Assembly: GCF_000820145.1 (NCBI RefSeq)
Contig: NZ_CDBW01000017.1
Coordinates: 124,001-188,000, forward strand
Reading direction: 5' to 3'
Length of the DNA: 64,000 nucleotides
DNA from: Aeromonas sobria
Lineage (GTDB): Bacteria > Pseudomonadota > Gammaproteobacteria > Enterobacterales > Aeromonadaceae
In this document: positions 39,550-49,139 of the stretch, in pieces
Layout of the letters: each line of letters begins with the position of its first letter
How positions within the stretch are numbered: position 1 is the stretch's first letter
Position numbers and translations under genes: made by a program
Notes under the pieces: generated by a model
Seen by the model: the letters and a program-made list of their open reading frames with translations, nothing else
Database searches by the model: none
Told to the model about the DNA's origin: nothing

Positions 39550-41241
39550 ATGTTTGAAGATAATAAGAAACGTCCCCTCTACATTCCCTACGCCGGCCCC
39601 GCCCTGCTGGAGACCCCACTGCTCAACAAGGGCAGCGCTTTCACCAGTGAAGAGCGCGGCCACTTTAATCTCGAAGGGTTACTGCCGCAAAATATCGAGA
39701 CCATCGAAGAGCAGGCCGAGCGCGCCTATCGCCAGTTCATGGCGTTTGGTAACGACATGGACAAGCACATCTATCTGCGCAACATTCAGGACACCAACGA
39801 GACGCTGTTCTACCGTCTGTTGCACAACCACCTGACCGAGATGTTGCCGATCATCTATACCCCGACCGTCGGCAAGGCGTGCGAAGAGTTCTCCAACATC
39901 TACCGCCGCGCCCGTGGCCTGTTTATCTCCTATCCGGATATGGATCGGATCGATGACATGCTGCAAAACGCCACCAAGCAGAACGTCAAAGTGATCGTGG
40001 TCACCGATGGCGAGCGGATCCTGGGTCTCGGCGATCAGGGCATTGGCGGTATGGGGATCCCCATCGGCAAGCTGTCGCTCTACACCGCCTGTGGCGGTAT
40101 CTCGCCCGCCTACTGCCTGCCGGTGGTGCTGGATGCGGGCACCAACAACCAGCAACTGCTGAATGACCCCTTCTACATGGGCTGGCGCAATCCGCGCATC
40201 TCAGGTGAAGAGTATGCCGAGTTTGTCGATGCCTTCATTCAGGCGGTCAAGCGCCGCTGGCCCGATATCCTGCTGCAGTTCGAGGATTTCGCCCAGAACA
40301 ACGCCATGCCGCTGCTCAACCGCTACAAGAACGAGCTCTGCTGCTTCAACGACGATATTCAGGGCACCGCCGCCGTGACGCTGGGTAGCCTGATTGCCGC
40401 CTGCAAGGCCTCCGGCGCCAAGCTCTCCGAAAAGCGGGTCGCTTTCCTCGGCGCGGGCAGCGCCGGTTGTGGGATTGCCGAGCAGATAGTGGCGCAGATG
40501 AAGGCCGAGGGGCTGACCGATGCACAGGCCCGTGGCCGGGTCTTTATGGTGGACCGTTTTGGTCTTATCACCGACAAGATCCCCAACCAGCTCGATTTCC
40601 AGCGCCGTCTCTCCCAGCCGGTGGAGCGCATTGCTGATTGGCCGGTGGGGGACAACATCTCTCTGCTGGAGGTGATGGAGCATGGTCATCCTGACATTTT
40701 GATCGGGGTATCCGGCCAGCCGGGGCTGTTTACCGAAGAGGTGGTCAAGACCATGCACAAGCACTGTGCCCGTCCCATCATCTTCCCGCTCTCCAACCCC
40801 ACCTCCCGGGTCGAGGCGACGCCTGCTGATTTGATCCGCTGGACCGACGGTCAGGCGCTGGTGGCAACCGGCAGCCCGTTTGCGCCGGTGGAGCACAAGG
40901 GCAAGCGCTACGTCATCGCCCAGTGCAACAACTCCTTTATTTTCCCGGGGATCGGCTTGGGCGTTATCGCCTCCGGCGCCACCCGGGTGACCGATGCCAT
41001 GCTGATGTCGGCCAGTCGTGCGCTGGCGGAGTGCTCGCCCTTGGTAAAAGGTGCTGAAGGCTCTCTGCTGCCGGATCTGGCGGACATTCACGAGGTCTCC
41101 CGCTACATCGCCAAGATGGTGGCCAAGACCGCCATGCTGCAGGGTAAAGCGGTGCAGACCCCGGACGAGGTGATCGATCAGGCCATCGAAGCCAACTTCT
41201 GGCATCCGGAGTATCGCCGCTACCGCCGCACCTCGTTCTAA
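39550..41241 (+). CDS. maeA: NAD-dependent malic enzyme
   Basis: Oxidative decarboxylation of malate to pyruvate with NAD. It has 563 residues, near the 565 of E. coli MaeA. Signatures are the malic enzyme N-terminal Tyr region [22 protein letters not shown], the lysine and metal region [48 protein letters not shown] with the metal-binding acids, and the NAD fold [17 protein letters not shown]-terminal [11 protein letters not shown] completes it. Its own terminator follows. dctA, 20 kb away, imports its substrate, but no operon link exists. Confidence 0.97.
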   Translation: MFEDNKKRPLYIPYAGPALLETPLLNKGSAFTSEERGHFNLEGLLPQNIETIEEQAERAYRQFMAFGNDMDKHIYLRNIQDTNETLFYRLLHNHLTEMLPIIYTPTVGKACEEFSNIYRRARGLFISYPDMDRIDDMLQNATKQNVKVIVVTDGERILGLGDQGIGGMGIPIGKLSLYTACGGISPAYCLPVVLDAGTNNQQLLNDPFYMGWRNPRISGEEYAEFVDAFIQAVKRRWPDILLQFEDFAQNNAMPLLNRYKNELCCFNDDIQGTAAVTLGSLIAACKASGAKLSEKRVAFLGAGSAGCGIAEQIVAQMKAEGLTDAQARGRVFMVDRFGLITDKIPNQLDFQRRLSQPVERIADWPVGDNISLLEVMEHGHPDILIGVSGQPGLFTEEVVKTMHKHCARPIIFPLSNPTSRVEATPADLIRWTDGQALVATGSPFAPVEHKGKRYVIAQCNNSFIFPGIGLGVIASGATRVTDAMLMSASRALAECSPLVKGAEGSLLPDLADIHEVSRYIAKMVAKTAMLQGKAVQTPDEVIDQAIEANFWHPEYRRYRRTSF

Positions 41242-41273
41242 GTCCGTTGGGCAGGGCAAACGGTGAGATGAAA

Positions 41274-41303
41274 AGAGGGAGGCTGATGCCTCCCTCTCTC
41301 TCT
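41274..41303 (+). terminator. Terminator of maeA
   Basis: The arms agagggaggc (41274-41283) and gcctccctct (41288-41297), loop tgat, are followed by a pyrimidine tract ctctctta. Confidence 0.7.
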
Positions 41304-41357
41304 TATATAAGGTGGTGACGCTCAAGCCGCTCTTTCTGAACCTTGCCTGGTACGGTC

Positions 41358-41382
41358 AAAAAAAGAGGCCCATTGGGCCTCT
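41358..41382 (-). terminator. Terminator of the downstream ompA gene
   Basis: The arms agaggccc (41364-41371) and gggcctct (41375-41382), loop att, are followed by seven T on the minus strand, 26 bases after the stop of the OmpA gene. Confidence 0.9.
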
Positions 41383-41408
41383 GGTTGTACGCTGTTTTCA
41401 GCACAAGG

Positions 41409-42410
41409 TTATTGGGTCACTTGTTGGACACCGGTGACGCGCACTTCTACGCGGCGATCCGGCGCCAGGCAGGAGATCAGCTGAGCTTTGGCTTTGACGC
41501 TGTTGCACTGGGTGCCAGTGACCGGATTGGCTTCACCGCGACCTTCGATGGCAACTTTGCCAGCCGGCAGACCCTTGCCTACCAGGAAGTCGGCGACGGT
41601 ACGAGCGCGCGCTTCGGAGAGTTTCTGGTTGTAGGCGTCAGAGCCGATGCGGTCGGTGTAACCGACGACCACGGCGCTGCCATCTTTCGGCTGAACCTCA
41701 ACGATCTGCTGATAGAGGGTGTTGAGCGCTGCGACACCTTCTGGCTTGAGGGTCGATTTGCCAAAGGCAAACAGCACATCAGAGCTCAGGGCGAAGTTTT
41801 TGTCGACCAGCACCGGCTCGGGAACCGGCTCAGGGGCGGGGGCGGCAACCGGTGCCACATAGGAGGTGCGGTTCGGGTGCAGCACCAGTTCCAGGGTCGC
41901 CACGCTCATGTCGCTCTCCCAGGTTTTCTGCTCGCTGCCCAGATTCCACAGATAGCGATAGCGGGCTTGCACATCGATGAGGTCAGAGAGCTTGGCAGTC
42001 AGGCCGAGGCCAGCCAGCGGCGCGGTGCCGTTGTCGCTGTTGCCATTGCCGTTGACGTGATTGAAGTAGGCACCACCTTCAGCAAACACCGAGAAGATGT
42101 CGCCCAGCGGCAGACGGGCGATGCCGGAGAGGGTTGCACCCTGGGTTTTGAAGTCGGTTCCGTCAACGCCAGCACTGCCCGCGTAGAGGTAGCCCAGTTC
42201 CGCTGCATAGTAGTCGTTGAAGTTGTAGCCGCCGAACAGACTCAGTGCGGTGGCATCTTTATCGGTATCCAGACCTTTAACATCATCCAGACCGTGGGCA
42301 TAGGCCCAACCTGCACCAATACCGGTGTACCAGTCATCGGCGGCTTGTGCTGTGGTGCCTGCGGCGGCCAGCGCCAGTGCAATCAGGGTAGGAGCCATTT
42401 TGAGTTTCAT
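41409..42410 (-). CDS. ompA: OmpA family porin, tandem copy (downstream)
   Basis: A 333-residue outer-membrane protein. A signal peptide (MKLKMAPTLIALALAAAGTTAQA) precedes an eight-stranded OmpA barrel (WYTGIGAGWAY to about residue 185), a Pro/Ala/Glu hinge (VAPVAAPAPEPVPEPV), and the periplasmic peptidoglycan-binding OmpA domain with VVVGYTDRIGSDAYNQKLSE. Two cysteines near the end (GTQCNS and ISCLAP) match the OmpA disulfide. GAGGATAAACCG precedes the ATG. A tandem ompA pair is typical of Aeromonas. A strong terminator and 310 bases separate the two, so they are probably regulated separately. Confidence 0.95.
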   Translation of the reverse strand: MKLKMAPTLIALALAAAGTTAQAADDWYTGIGAGWAYAHGLDDVKGLDTDKDATALSLFGGYNFNDYYAAELGYLYAGSAGVDGTDFKTQGATLSGIARLPLGDIFSVFAEGGAYFNHVNGNGNSDNGTAPLAGLGLTAKLSDLIDVQARYRYLWNLGSEQKTWESDMSVATLELVLHPNRTSYVAPVAAPAPEPVPEPVLVDKNFALSSDVLFAFGKSTLKPEGVAALNTLYQQIVEVQPKDGSAVVVGYTDRIGSDAYNQKLSEARARTVADFLVGKGLPAGKVAIEGRGEANPVTGTQCNSVKAKAQLISCLAPDRRVEVRVTGVQQVTQ

Positions 42411-42720
42411 CGGTTTATCCTCGTTGTGTTAGCCCATGTCGGGCAATGCACTTGTTTTTATTGCTGCGAAAAATCGCCAGCAAAGTGGATAGCGAAGGCT
42501 TTTGGACTCTCATGATGCATTGGCGTCATGGACAACAGACCGGACACGAAGCGCTTTTTAGTGCTTATCCAATACCTTACAGGCGCAACTACTTTATGCT
42601 TTTGGGCGTTAGCAGGCAAGTTAAGGGGACGATGTGACAGGCAAGGGGGGGAGGGGGAAATAGATATGCAAAAGGGGATGCGTTAGCATCCCCTTTTCGT
42701 AGCATTCAAGTCAGTTCAAA
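42411..42720. other. Spacer between the two ompA genes
   Basis: 310 bases holding the upstream gene's terminator at 42670-42697 and, closer to 42410, the leader of the downstream gene with the same aacgaggat ribosome-binding segment as the upstream gene. Short open frames here lack family similarity. Confidence 0.65.
42670..42697 (-). terminator. Terminator of the upstream ompA gene
   Basis: The arms aaaaggggatgc (42670-42681) and gcatcccctttt (42686-42697), loop gtta, lie 23 bases after the stop. Confidence 0.9.
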
Positions 42721-43740
42721 TTACTTCTGAACTTCTTGTACGCCAGATACACGTACTTCTACGCGACGATCCGGAGCCAGGCAGGAGATCAGCTGGGCTT
42801 TAGCGGTAACGTTGTTGCACTTGGTGCCGGTTACCGGGTTAGCTTCGCCACGACCTTCGATAGCAACTTTGCTAGCGGCCATACCTTTGGTTACCAGGAA
42901 GTTGGCAACGGTGCGAGCACGGGCTTCAGACAGCTTCTGGTTGTAAGCGTCGGAACCGATACGGTCGGTGTAACCAACAACAACAGCGTTGCCATCTTTC
43001 GGCTGGAATTCAACGATTTGCTGATACAGACCGTTCAGGGCTGCAACGCCTTCCGGCTTCAGAGTCTCTTTGCCGAAGGCAAACAGTACGTCAGAGTTCA
43101 GAGCAAAGCTCTTCTCAACCATCTGCGGAGCAGGGGCCGGAGCTTCTGCAACAACCGGAGCTGCTACCGGAGCAACGTAGGAAGTGCGGAACGGGTGGTA
43201 TACCGCTTCCAGAGTACCAACGTACTGGTCAGCTTTAGAGCTGATGGTATCGTTGTGCAGGTCAGCGACATTCCACATGTAACGGTAACGGGCTTGCAGA
43301 TCCAGCGCGTCGTTGACTTTGTAAGTCACACCAACACCAGCCAGCGGGGACACTTTAGTGTCGCTTACGCCCAGACCGTCGGTGTGAGCCCAGTAGGCGC
43401 CGCCTTCAGCAAACAGGGAGAAGTCGTTGCCAACTGGCAGACGAGCGATACCTGACAGGGTAGCGCCCTGGTTTTCGTAACGGTCGCCGTTGGTGTTGCC
43501 ACGACCGGCATACTGGTAGCCCAGTTCGGTACCGAAGTTTTCGGTGAAGTTGTAACCAACGAACGCGTTGGCAGCAGCCGCATCTTCAGTACCGCTAGCT
43601 ACGCCGGCGATATCGTTCAGACCGTTGAAGTGGGCAGCACCAGCACCGGCACCGAAGTAGATGTCGTCAGCAGCGTGAGCAGCGGTAGCACCCAGAGTAG
43701 CCATAGCGATGGCAATCAGGGAAGGAGCCATTTTCATCAT
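42721..43740 (-). CDS. ompA: OmpA family porin, tandem copy (upstream)
   Basis: A 339-residue paralogue of the protein at 41409. It has a signal peptide (MAPSLIAIAMATLGATAAHA), an OmpA barrel beginning IYFGAGAGAAHF, a Pro/Ala hinge (APVAAPVVAEAPAPAPQ), and the peptidoglycan-binding domain with VVVGYTDRIGSDAYNQKLSE. The C-terminal domains of the two are nearly identical, while the barrels differ, especially in the surface loops. The leader carries AACGAGGATTTTTTT before the ATG. Codon use suggests high expression (many gtt, gct and aac codons). It is transcribed first of the pair. Confidence 0.95.
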   Translation of the reverse strand: MMKMAPSLIAIAMATLGATAAHAADDIYFGAGAGAAHFNGLNDIAGVASGTEDAAAANAFVGYNFTENFGTELGYQYAGRGNTNGDRYENQGATLSGIARLPVGNDFSLFAEGGAYWAHTDGLGVSDTKVSPLAGVGVTYKVNDALDLQARYRYMWNVADLHNDTISSKADQYVGTLEAVYHPFRTSYVAPVAAPVVAEAPAPAPQMVEKSFALNSDVLFAFGKETLKPEGVAALNGLYQQIVEFQPKDGNAVVVGYTDRIGSDAYNQKLSEARARTVANFLVTKGMAASKVAIEGRGEANPVTGTKCNNVTAKAQLISCLAPDRRVEVRVSGVQEVQK

Positions 43741-44048
43741 AAAAAAATCCTCGTTGAGATCGCACGTTGTTCACGTGCTTCGCACTTTTTAATTTATGTA
43801 AACTGCAGCTCCGCCGTACTGCTGGCGTCGAGTCTGGCAGGTGACCCGGAGGTTCCGGGTTTGCACACTCTCCTGGTGTGTCTCGTGCACTGGTACGGTA
43901 CGCAGAACGTAATAAACCGCTACCAGGCAGCTGGCGTCATTCCGATGACGAGGCGCACTCTATGCCGATTTGAAAACATGATCAAGCTCACAAATGAGCC
44001 TTATGGCAAATTGTGTCGTGTGGATAACTGGCTGTTTATCCAGATTAA
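43741..44048. other. Leader and promoter region of the upstream ompA gene
   Basis: 308 bases without a supported gene. It contains the ompA leader with its ribosome-binding site, and probably a long untranslated region. The gene at 44049 ends at its far side. I see no clear operator or terminator hairpin with a T tract. Confidence 0.5.
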
Positions 44049-44645
44049 TTAGTGATCCAAATAGGCTCGGTGCAGTTTCTTTTCAAGCTTCATATAGGCC
44101 TGAACCCAGTCAGAATGCGGGTTGGCTGGATATTCTCTGGCCGTAAAGACCGCGAGGTAATCTGCCTCCGTTGCACCCTGTAACAGGGGGGTGAAACCAG
44201 TCAAAAAATGGCGTGCCAGATAGGGGTCTAATGGCCAGATATTGAGGATGGCCCGCGCCACTGGCTGAACCGCAGCTGAACAGAGAAAATGGTGGTGTCC
44301 CGCTTCCAGCCAGACGGCCATCTCGGCCATGCCAGATTCGGGTACCAGGCCACCATCACCCGGGGTGGTTGCCAAGGTCATTGTTTGTCCATTGACGGTG
44401 ATAATCTGGCCGTTGCTATGCAATCTTCCATCGTGGCTGCGCAGAGGCAACTCCTGGTGGTCCAGTTCTAAAAACAGGCTGCACTTGTCTGACAGGGTCA
44501 CCAAGACCTCGTTGGCTTGGCTGTGCAACATGCCCGGGAGCCAGAATGCTTCGGCGCGATATTGTTCACCTTGATGGAGTTGTCGCTGAAGTTCTGCGGA
44601 GCTGGAAACGGAGTGCAGGCGAGAGATAATGCCGGGAAACGCCAT
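44049..44645 (-). CDS. Protein of unknown function
   Basis: A 198-residue soluble protein I do not recognise. There is no signal peptide or membrane segment. The sequence has a histidine cluster (EAGHHHFLCSAAVQ) and a late basic stretch (YMKLEKKLHRAYLDH). The composition matches the neighbourhood, so it may be an Aeromonas-lineage gene rather than a recent arrival. It is transcribed towards ompA and away from the small HTH gene. Length and codon pattern support it as real; the opposite-strand frames are shorter. Confidence 0.7.
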   Translation of the reverse strand: MAFPGIISRLHSVSSSAELQRQLHQGEQYRAEAFWLPGMLHSQANEVLVTLSDKCSLFLELDHQELPLRSHDGRLHSNGQIITVNGQTMTLATTPGDGGLVPESGMAEMAVWLEAGHHHFLCSAAVQPVARAILNIWPLDPYLARHFLTGFTPLLQGATEADYLAVFTAREYPANPHSDWVQAYMKLEKKLHRAYLDH

Positions 44646-44903
44646 ACTTATTCCTCTTTATGGGTAGCCGGCAGATTATACGAGTTATTAGGGTGGCCAC
44701 AATATGGGTTTCTCTTCGAGACTGTTTACCTGAAGCGGCTGAGCGATTACCATCCGCGATGAAGACAAGGGTTGTCGCCGAAAGGTGCTCATAAAGATAG
44801 AGGCTCGACCATAACGAGTCCGCACAAAACTGATACACTTGACTACGAGTCGTCGCGAAAAATAAGGCGGAGTAAATCCGCCAAAAACGGAGTATGGAAC
44901 ATT

Positions 44904-45170
44904 ATGAATTCAAATATCGTCACTGTTGGCAAGAAGATCCGTCAGATCCGCGAAGCGGTTGGTTTGAGCCGTCCGAAGTTTGCTGATCTGCTGGGTGTTC
45001 CCCCCACCACGCTGAAGAACTACGAGCTGGGTTATCGTGAAGTGGGTGGCGCCTTCCTGGTTGCCCTGGCTCACCACCCGGATCTGCACAAGTTCACCCT
45101 TTGGCTGCTGGCAGACAAAAAAGTCGCCGAAATCGGCCAGATTGGACCGGATGACCTCGCCAAGGCGTGA
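44904..45170 (+). CDS. Small helix-turn-helix (XRE-like) regulator
   Basis: An 88-residue protein with a phage-repressor-type HTH: IRQIREAVGLSRPKFADLLGVP followed by PTTLKNYELGYREVGGAF. The C-terminus has a short extension (LWLLADKKVAEIGQIGPDDL). The ATG at 44904 is chosen because an upstream extension to 44772 is unlike the fold. It is a single gene with a strong terminator. No toxin or phage partner is next to it. The target is unknown. Confidence 0.85.
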   Translation: MNSNIVTVGKKIRQIREAVGLSRPKFADLLGVPPTTLKNYELGYREVGGAFLVALAHHPDLHKFTLWLLADKKVAEIGQIGPDDLAKA

Positions 45171-45186
45171 TCATCAATGTGAATAG

Positions 45187-45214
45187 AAATGCCGCCTTCG
45201 GGCGGCATTTTTTT
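45187..45214 (+). terminator. Terminator of the small HTH gene
   Basis: The arms aaatgccgcc (45187-45196) and ggcggcattt (45201-45210), loop ttcg, are followed by further T residues. Confidence 0.92.
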
Positions 45215-45371
45215 GCCTGTTAATCAGTATCCTGGCTCCTGCATTTTCGTTATCTGTGCTCTATATAGGGCTTTTGCTCAAAAAATCTTGGCAAACCACC
45301 ATAAACCTCAGAAAATTCCTACCATCAAAACCCGGTTCATCTCGCATGATGCGAAATTAAGTGAGACAAGC

Positions 45372-46733
45372 ATGAGTCAAACACCTCCCAAGGCCCGCGA
45401 CGGCTTTACCAGTAAATTCGGCGTCCTTGCCGCTACCCTTGGTTCAGCCGTCGGCCTCGGCAATATCTGGAAATTCCCCTATCTGACCGGTGAAAATGGT
45501 GGCGCCAGCTTTTTGCTGGTCTACGTGATCGCGACCCTGCTGGTCGGTTTGCCGGTGATGATCTCCGAGATCATGCTGGGCCGCAAAAGCAAAACCGACG
45601 CGGTGACTACCCTGAGCAAGCTGGCTCCCAAGGGCCAACCCTGGTGGCTGATTGCGGTGATGGGGGTGCTGGCAGCCTTCCTGATCATGTCTTTTTACTC
45701 GGAAGTCGCGGCCTGGGTGTTTGCCTACATCTTCAAGGCGATCGACGGCTCCATTCTCTCCACCGATCCCAAGGTCACCGGCGCGGCGTTTGGCGCGCTG
45801 ATCAGCAACCCGCTGCAGAGCCTGCTGTGGCAGTGGCTGGTACTGGCCCTGATGGGCGGCATCTTGTTGATGGGGGTCTCCAAGGGGATCGAAGCTGTTA
45901 CCAAGAAGCTGATGCCGGTGCTCTTTATTCTGTTGTTGATCATTGGTGTCCGCAGTTTGACCCTGCCGGGGGCGAGCGAAGGTCTCTCCTTCCTCTTCTC
46001 GCCAGATTTCTCCAAGATCACCGCAGGGGTGGTGTTGACAGCCATGGGGCTGGCTTTCTTCAAGCTCTCCATCGGCATGGGCTGCATGATGACTTACGGC
46101 AGCTACTTCCGTGATGACCAGAATATTCCGGTCACCGCGTTCCGGGTGATGTGCGCCGACCTGTTCGTCTCCATGCTGGCCGGTATCGCCATCTTCCCGG
46201 CGGTGTTTGCCTTCGGATTCGAGCCGACCGCCGGTCCTTCGCTGCTGTTCATCACCATTCCGGCGGTGTTTGCCAGCATCCCGTTTGGCCATGTGTTCAT
46301 GGTGCTGTTCTTCGTGCTGTCAGCCATCGCGGCTACCGGCGCCATGCTCTCCATTCTGGAAGTGCCGGTGTCGGTGCTCTCCGAGCGCTTCAAGATGAGC
46401 CGCCCCAAGGCGACCCTGATCAACCTGCTGGTGCTGGGTGCGGTCGGTTCCACCTGCGCGCTCTCCAATAACGTGCTGGCGGATGTGCAGATTGCGGGCA
46501 AGACCTTCTTCGATCTGTTCGACTACCTCTCCTCCAACATCCTGATGCCGCTGGGCGGTATCTTCCTCTGCCTGTTTGTGGGCTGGGTATGGGGCGAGGA
46601 GAAGATGCGCGATGCCCTGAGCAATGGCGGCGAGCTGGCTCTGCCAATCCTCAAGCCACTGTTCTTTATCATCCGTTACGTATCGCCGATGCTGATCCTG
46701 ATCGTGATGCTCAAAGGGCTGGGGCTGTTCTAA
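45372..46733 (+). CDS. Sodium-dependent transporter, NSS/SNF family
   Basis: A 453-residue membrane protein of the neurotransmitter:sodium symporter family (LeuT fold), probably moving amino acids. The family signature near the N-terminus is FGVLAATLGSAVGLGNIWKFPYLTGENGG, with the unwound TM1 substrate and sodium site. Later, FKLSIGMGCMMTYGSYF corresponds to TM6. It has about 11-12 segments. The ATG at 45372 begins MSQTPPKARDGFTSKFG; the frame extends to 45189 without similarity. The substrate is unknown. A terminator follows. Confidence 0.93.
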   Translation: MSQTPPKARDGFTSKFGVLAATLGSAVGLGNIWKFPYLTGENGGASFLLVYVIATLLVGLPVMISEIMLGRKSKTDAVTTLSKLAPKGQPWWLIAVMGVLAAFLIMSFYSEVAAWVFAYIFKAIDGSILSTDPKVTGAAFGALISNPLQSLLWQWLVLALMGGILLMGVSKGIEAVTKKLMPVLFILLLIIGVRSLTLPGASEGLSFLFSPDFSKITAGVVLTAMGLAFFKLSIGMGCMMTYGSYFRDDQNIPVTAFRVMCADLFVSMLAGIAIFPAVFAFGFEPTAGPSLLFITIPAVFASIPFGHVFMVLFFVLSAIAATGAMLSILEVPVSVLSERFKMSRPKATLINLLVLGAVGSTCALSNNVLADVQIAGKTFFDLFDYLSSNILMPLGGIFLCLFVGWVWGEEKMRDALSNGGELALPILKPLFFIIRYVSPMLILIVMLKGLGLF

Positions 46734-46753
46734 ACCCGCAGTTTGGTCATAGC

Positions 46754-46781
46754 AAAAGAGCGCCGCAAGGCGCTCTTTTTG
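46754..46781. terminator. Terminator after the NSS transporter gene
   Basis: The arms aaaagagcgcc (46754-46764) and ggcgctctttt (46769-46779), loop gcaa, lie between the convergent NSS and patatin genes and could serve both. Confidence 0.9.
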
Positions 46782-46802
46782 TTGGTGCGATTGGCGTGAG
46801 GA

Positions 46803-47552
46803 TCACAGCAATCCGAGGCGGCTCAGTTCATCCTTGAGCTGATCGAGGTTGCGCTCGACACAGGCTTCCCCCTCGTTGATGGCGCCGCTCATCACGCTCC
46901 ACAGACCGGGCGTGGCGGGGGGCGTCTCCCCTCTATTGAGCCACTGACTGAGCAGGCCGCTGCTGCCCGGTTGATCCGGTTCATCGGTCCAGGGCTGGTG
47001 CATGTCAGTGTTGAGGTTGACCGCAATCACCACCTCGGCCCCCATGGCGCGGGCCAGCGAGATGGGCACCGGATTGACCACGGCGCCATCGACCAGCCAG
47101 CGGTCGTTGACCCGGGTCGGGGTCAGGATCCCCGGCATGCCGCAGGAGGCGCGCACCGACTGGCGCAGCGGGCCCTGTTGCAGCCAGATCTCGCGGCCGG
47201 TATCGAGTTCGGTAGCGACACAGGCGAAGGGGATAGGCAGGGACTCCAGCTCCGGGTTGCCCAGATGGTTGGCAGCAAGGCCAAACACCTTTTCGCCGCG
47301 AAACAGCCCGCCAGAGAGGGCGGGATCAAGCAGGCTGACCACCTGCAGGCGAGTAAAGCCGCGTACCCATGACTCCAGCCGATCCAGTTCTCCGGCGGCA
47401 TACGCAGCACCAACAAAGCTGCCGATGGAGCAGCCAGCGATCAAGTCCGGTTTGATGCCGAGACGCTCAAGAGCGCGGATGACGCCGATGTGGGCCCATC
47501 CTCTGGCGGCACCGCTCCCGAGAGCGAGCCCTACGCGGGGTTTACGTGGCAC
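46803..47552 (-). CDS. Patatin-like protein, RssA-like, apparently shortened
   Basis: A 249-residue serine lipase-fold protein with the patatin oxyanion motif GLALGSGAARGWAHIGV, the nucleophile in GCSIGSFVGAAYA and the catalytic Asp in VDGAVVNPVPISL. It resembles E. coli RssA (about 301 residues) up to SVMSGAIN (residue 226) and then jumps to EGEACVERNLDQLKDEL, which matches the RssA C-terminus. About 45 residues between them are missing in frame. The catalytic dyad is intact. The GTG at 47552 has GGAGG upstream. It starts 48 bases after a diguanylate cyclase gene in the same direction, possibly co-transcribed. Confidence 0.87.
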   Translation of the reverse strand: MPRKPRVGLALGSGAARGWAHIGVIRALERLGIKPDLIAGCSIGSFVGAAYAAGELDRLESWVRGFTRLQVVSLLDPALSGGLFRGEKVFGLAANHLGNPELESLPIPFACVATELDTGREIWLQQGPLRQSVRASCGMPGILTPTRVNDRWLVDGAVVNPVPISLARAMGAEVVIAVNLNTDMHQPWTDEPDQPGSSGLLSQWLNRGETPPATPGLWSVMSGAINEGEACVERNLDQLKDELSRLGLL

Positions 47553-47600
47553 GACTTTCCTCCAAAAAGGGTTGAAGCCATCAGCTTACGTCGAGAGTTA

Positions 47601-49139
47601 TCAGGCGTCACCCTGCCATTTTTCGCTGCGGTTGCGGCCGTTAGCCTTGGCCTGATAGAGCGCCGCGTCGGCACGGCGCACCGCTTCCTGGAGCGGGGTG
47701 CCATCTGCGTGGGGGTGATAGCCGAGGCTGATGGTCACCGCCAGTGCAGGTTCAATGGCTGCCCAGTCATTACCGGCCACGGCTGTTCTGAGCCGCTCCG
47801 CCATGTCGGCGAGCTGCGTTTCGTTGCAATCGTTGACCAGCAGCAAAAACTCTTCGCCCCCCCAGCGGATCAGGCAGTCTTGTTTTCTTAGCTGTTGCTG
47901 ACAGAGCTGCACCAGCCGGATCAGCACCATATCGCCCACCGCATGGCCGAAGTTGTCATTGACCCGTTTGAAGTGATCCGCATCGAACATCAGGATCCCC
48001 GGCCGCTGTCGCGTCAGCTCGCCCGACTGCTCCAGCTGCGCCAGATAGTGGCGGTTGAAGGCGCCGGTGAGGGCATCATGACAGGAGAGATAGTTAAGCC
48101 GCTGGTTGAGACGATGGGATCTCAGGTTGGAGAGCACCGCCAGCAGCATAAAGAGGATGGCGAGCAGGGGGGGCGCTGACTGGCAGAGCATGGCCCACGC
48201 CAGCGGCAGCAGGGTAACGCTGTGTACCAGCCGCAAGGGGGTGTCCGGGATCGCCAGGGTCAGTTGCAATGCCCCTTCCCGCCACTGGTACTCTGCGGTT
48301 GGCTCGGCGTTTTTCGGCACCACGGGCTGCGGCGTACTGCTGGCCAGCACCTGCTGGTACTGATTGAGCAGCAGATACTTGCCGAGTGCCGGAGTCAGGG
48401 TATTGAGTTGCTGCTGCAGGTGAGCAAGCAAGATATCGATGTTGATCATGCCGACCAGGGTGTCGTCTTGGTAGAGAGGCTGCGACAGGGTGATCATGGT
48501 GCCAAGGCCAGCGAAATCCTCGTAAGGGCGGGAGATGATGGTCGCTTTGGTCGGGTTGGGGGTGGCCAGTGCATCCTGCCAGGCGTGTTTTTCATAGATG
48601 TTGTAGGAAAACCGGTACCGACTGGAGGGGACCCAGGGGTAGAGATAGATGAAGTTATCCACCCCGGTGAAATAGACCCAGGCAATCTCTTTGCCCAAGC
48701 GTTGGCTGGCGGTGGCCAGCAAGGGGGAGAGGCTCAGGGCCAGATGCATACTCGCCTCCCGTTCGCTGCCCGGTGGCGGCAGCGGCCCCTCACCCGTTAG
48801 GTTACCCGCCAGTCCCGCAGGCAGCTCAGCGGGCAGATGGTCGAGCACCAGTCCCTGATCAGGCAGTGGCTGAATATGATGGTAGAGCTGGCGGGTGAGC
48901 ACTGACTGGGGGTCGCTGCGCAGTCGCTCTTCGGCCTGACCGCGCATTGCCTCCAGAAATACCTCGGTCTGCTTGAACTGGTCCCGCAGGTAGATGGCGC
49001 TGTTGAGGGTATCGCTCTGGTAGAGGCGTTCTATCTGTTTCAGGCTTTGCCGCAGGGTCAGACCAACCAGCAGGATGACCAGTGCCAGCAGCAACAGGGT
49101 CAGGCGTGAGAGGGCGGTTCGGTCGGACATCATCGGCAT
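47601..49139 (-). CDS. Diguanylate cyclase with periplasmic sensor region
   Basis: About 512 residues. An N-terminal membrane segment (LTLLLLALVILLVGL) leads to a periplasmic region of roughly 270 residues that looks like a Cache-type sensor (IAWVYFTGVDNFIYLYPWVP, SQPLYQDDTLVGMINIDILL). A second membrane segment (LAILFMLLAVL) precedes a C-terminal GGDEF domain with CHDALTGAFNRHYL, FDADHFKRVNDNFGH and IRWGGEEFLLLVND. It should synthesise cyclic di-GMP in response to an external ligand. The start is uncertain: ATG at 49139 or 49133, or an upstream TTG at 49202. No RxxD site is evident before GGEEF. Confidence 0.9.
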   Translation of the reverse strand: MPMMSDRTALSRLTLLLLALVILLVGLTLRQSLKQIERLYQSDTLNSAIYLRDQFKQTEVFLEAMRGQAEERLRSDPQSVLTRQLYHHIQPLPDQGLVLDHLPAELPAGLAGNLTGEGPLPPPGSEREASMHLALSLSPLLATASQRLGKEIAWVYFTGVDNFIYLYPWVPSSRYRFSYNIYEKHAWQDALATPNPTKATIISRPYEDFAGLGTMITLSQPLYQDDTLVGMINIDILLAHLQQQLNTLTPALGKYLLLNQYQQVLASSTPQPVVPKNAEPTAEYQWREGALQLTLAIPDTPLRLVHSVTLLPLAWAMLCQSAPPLLAILFMLLAVLSNLRSHRLNQRLNYLSCHDALTGAFNRHYLAQLEQSGELTRQRPGILMFDADHFKRVNDNFGHAVGDMVLIRLVQLCQQQLRKQDCLIRWGGEEFLLLVNDCNETQLADMAERLRTAVAGNDWAAIEPALAVTISLGYHPHADGTPLQEAVRRADAALYQAKANGRNRSEKWQGDA

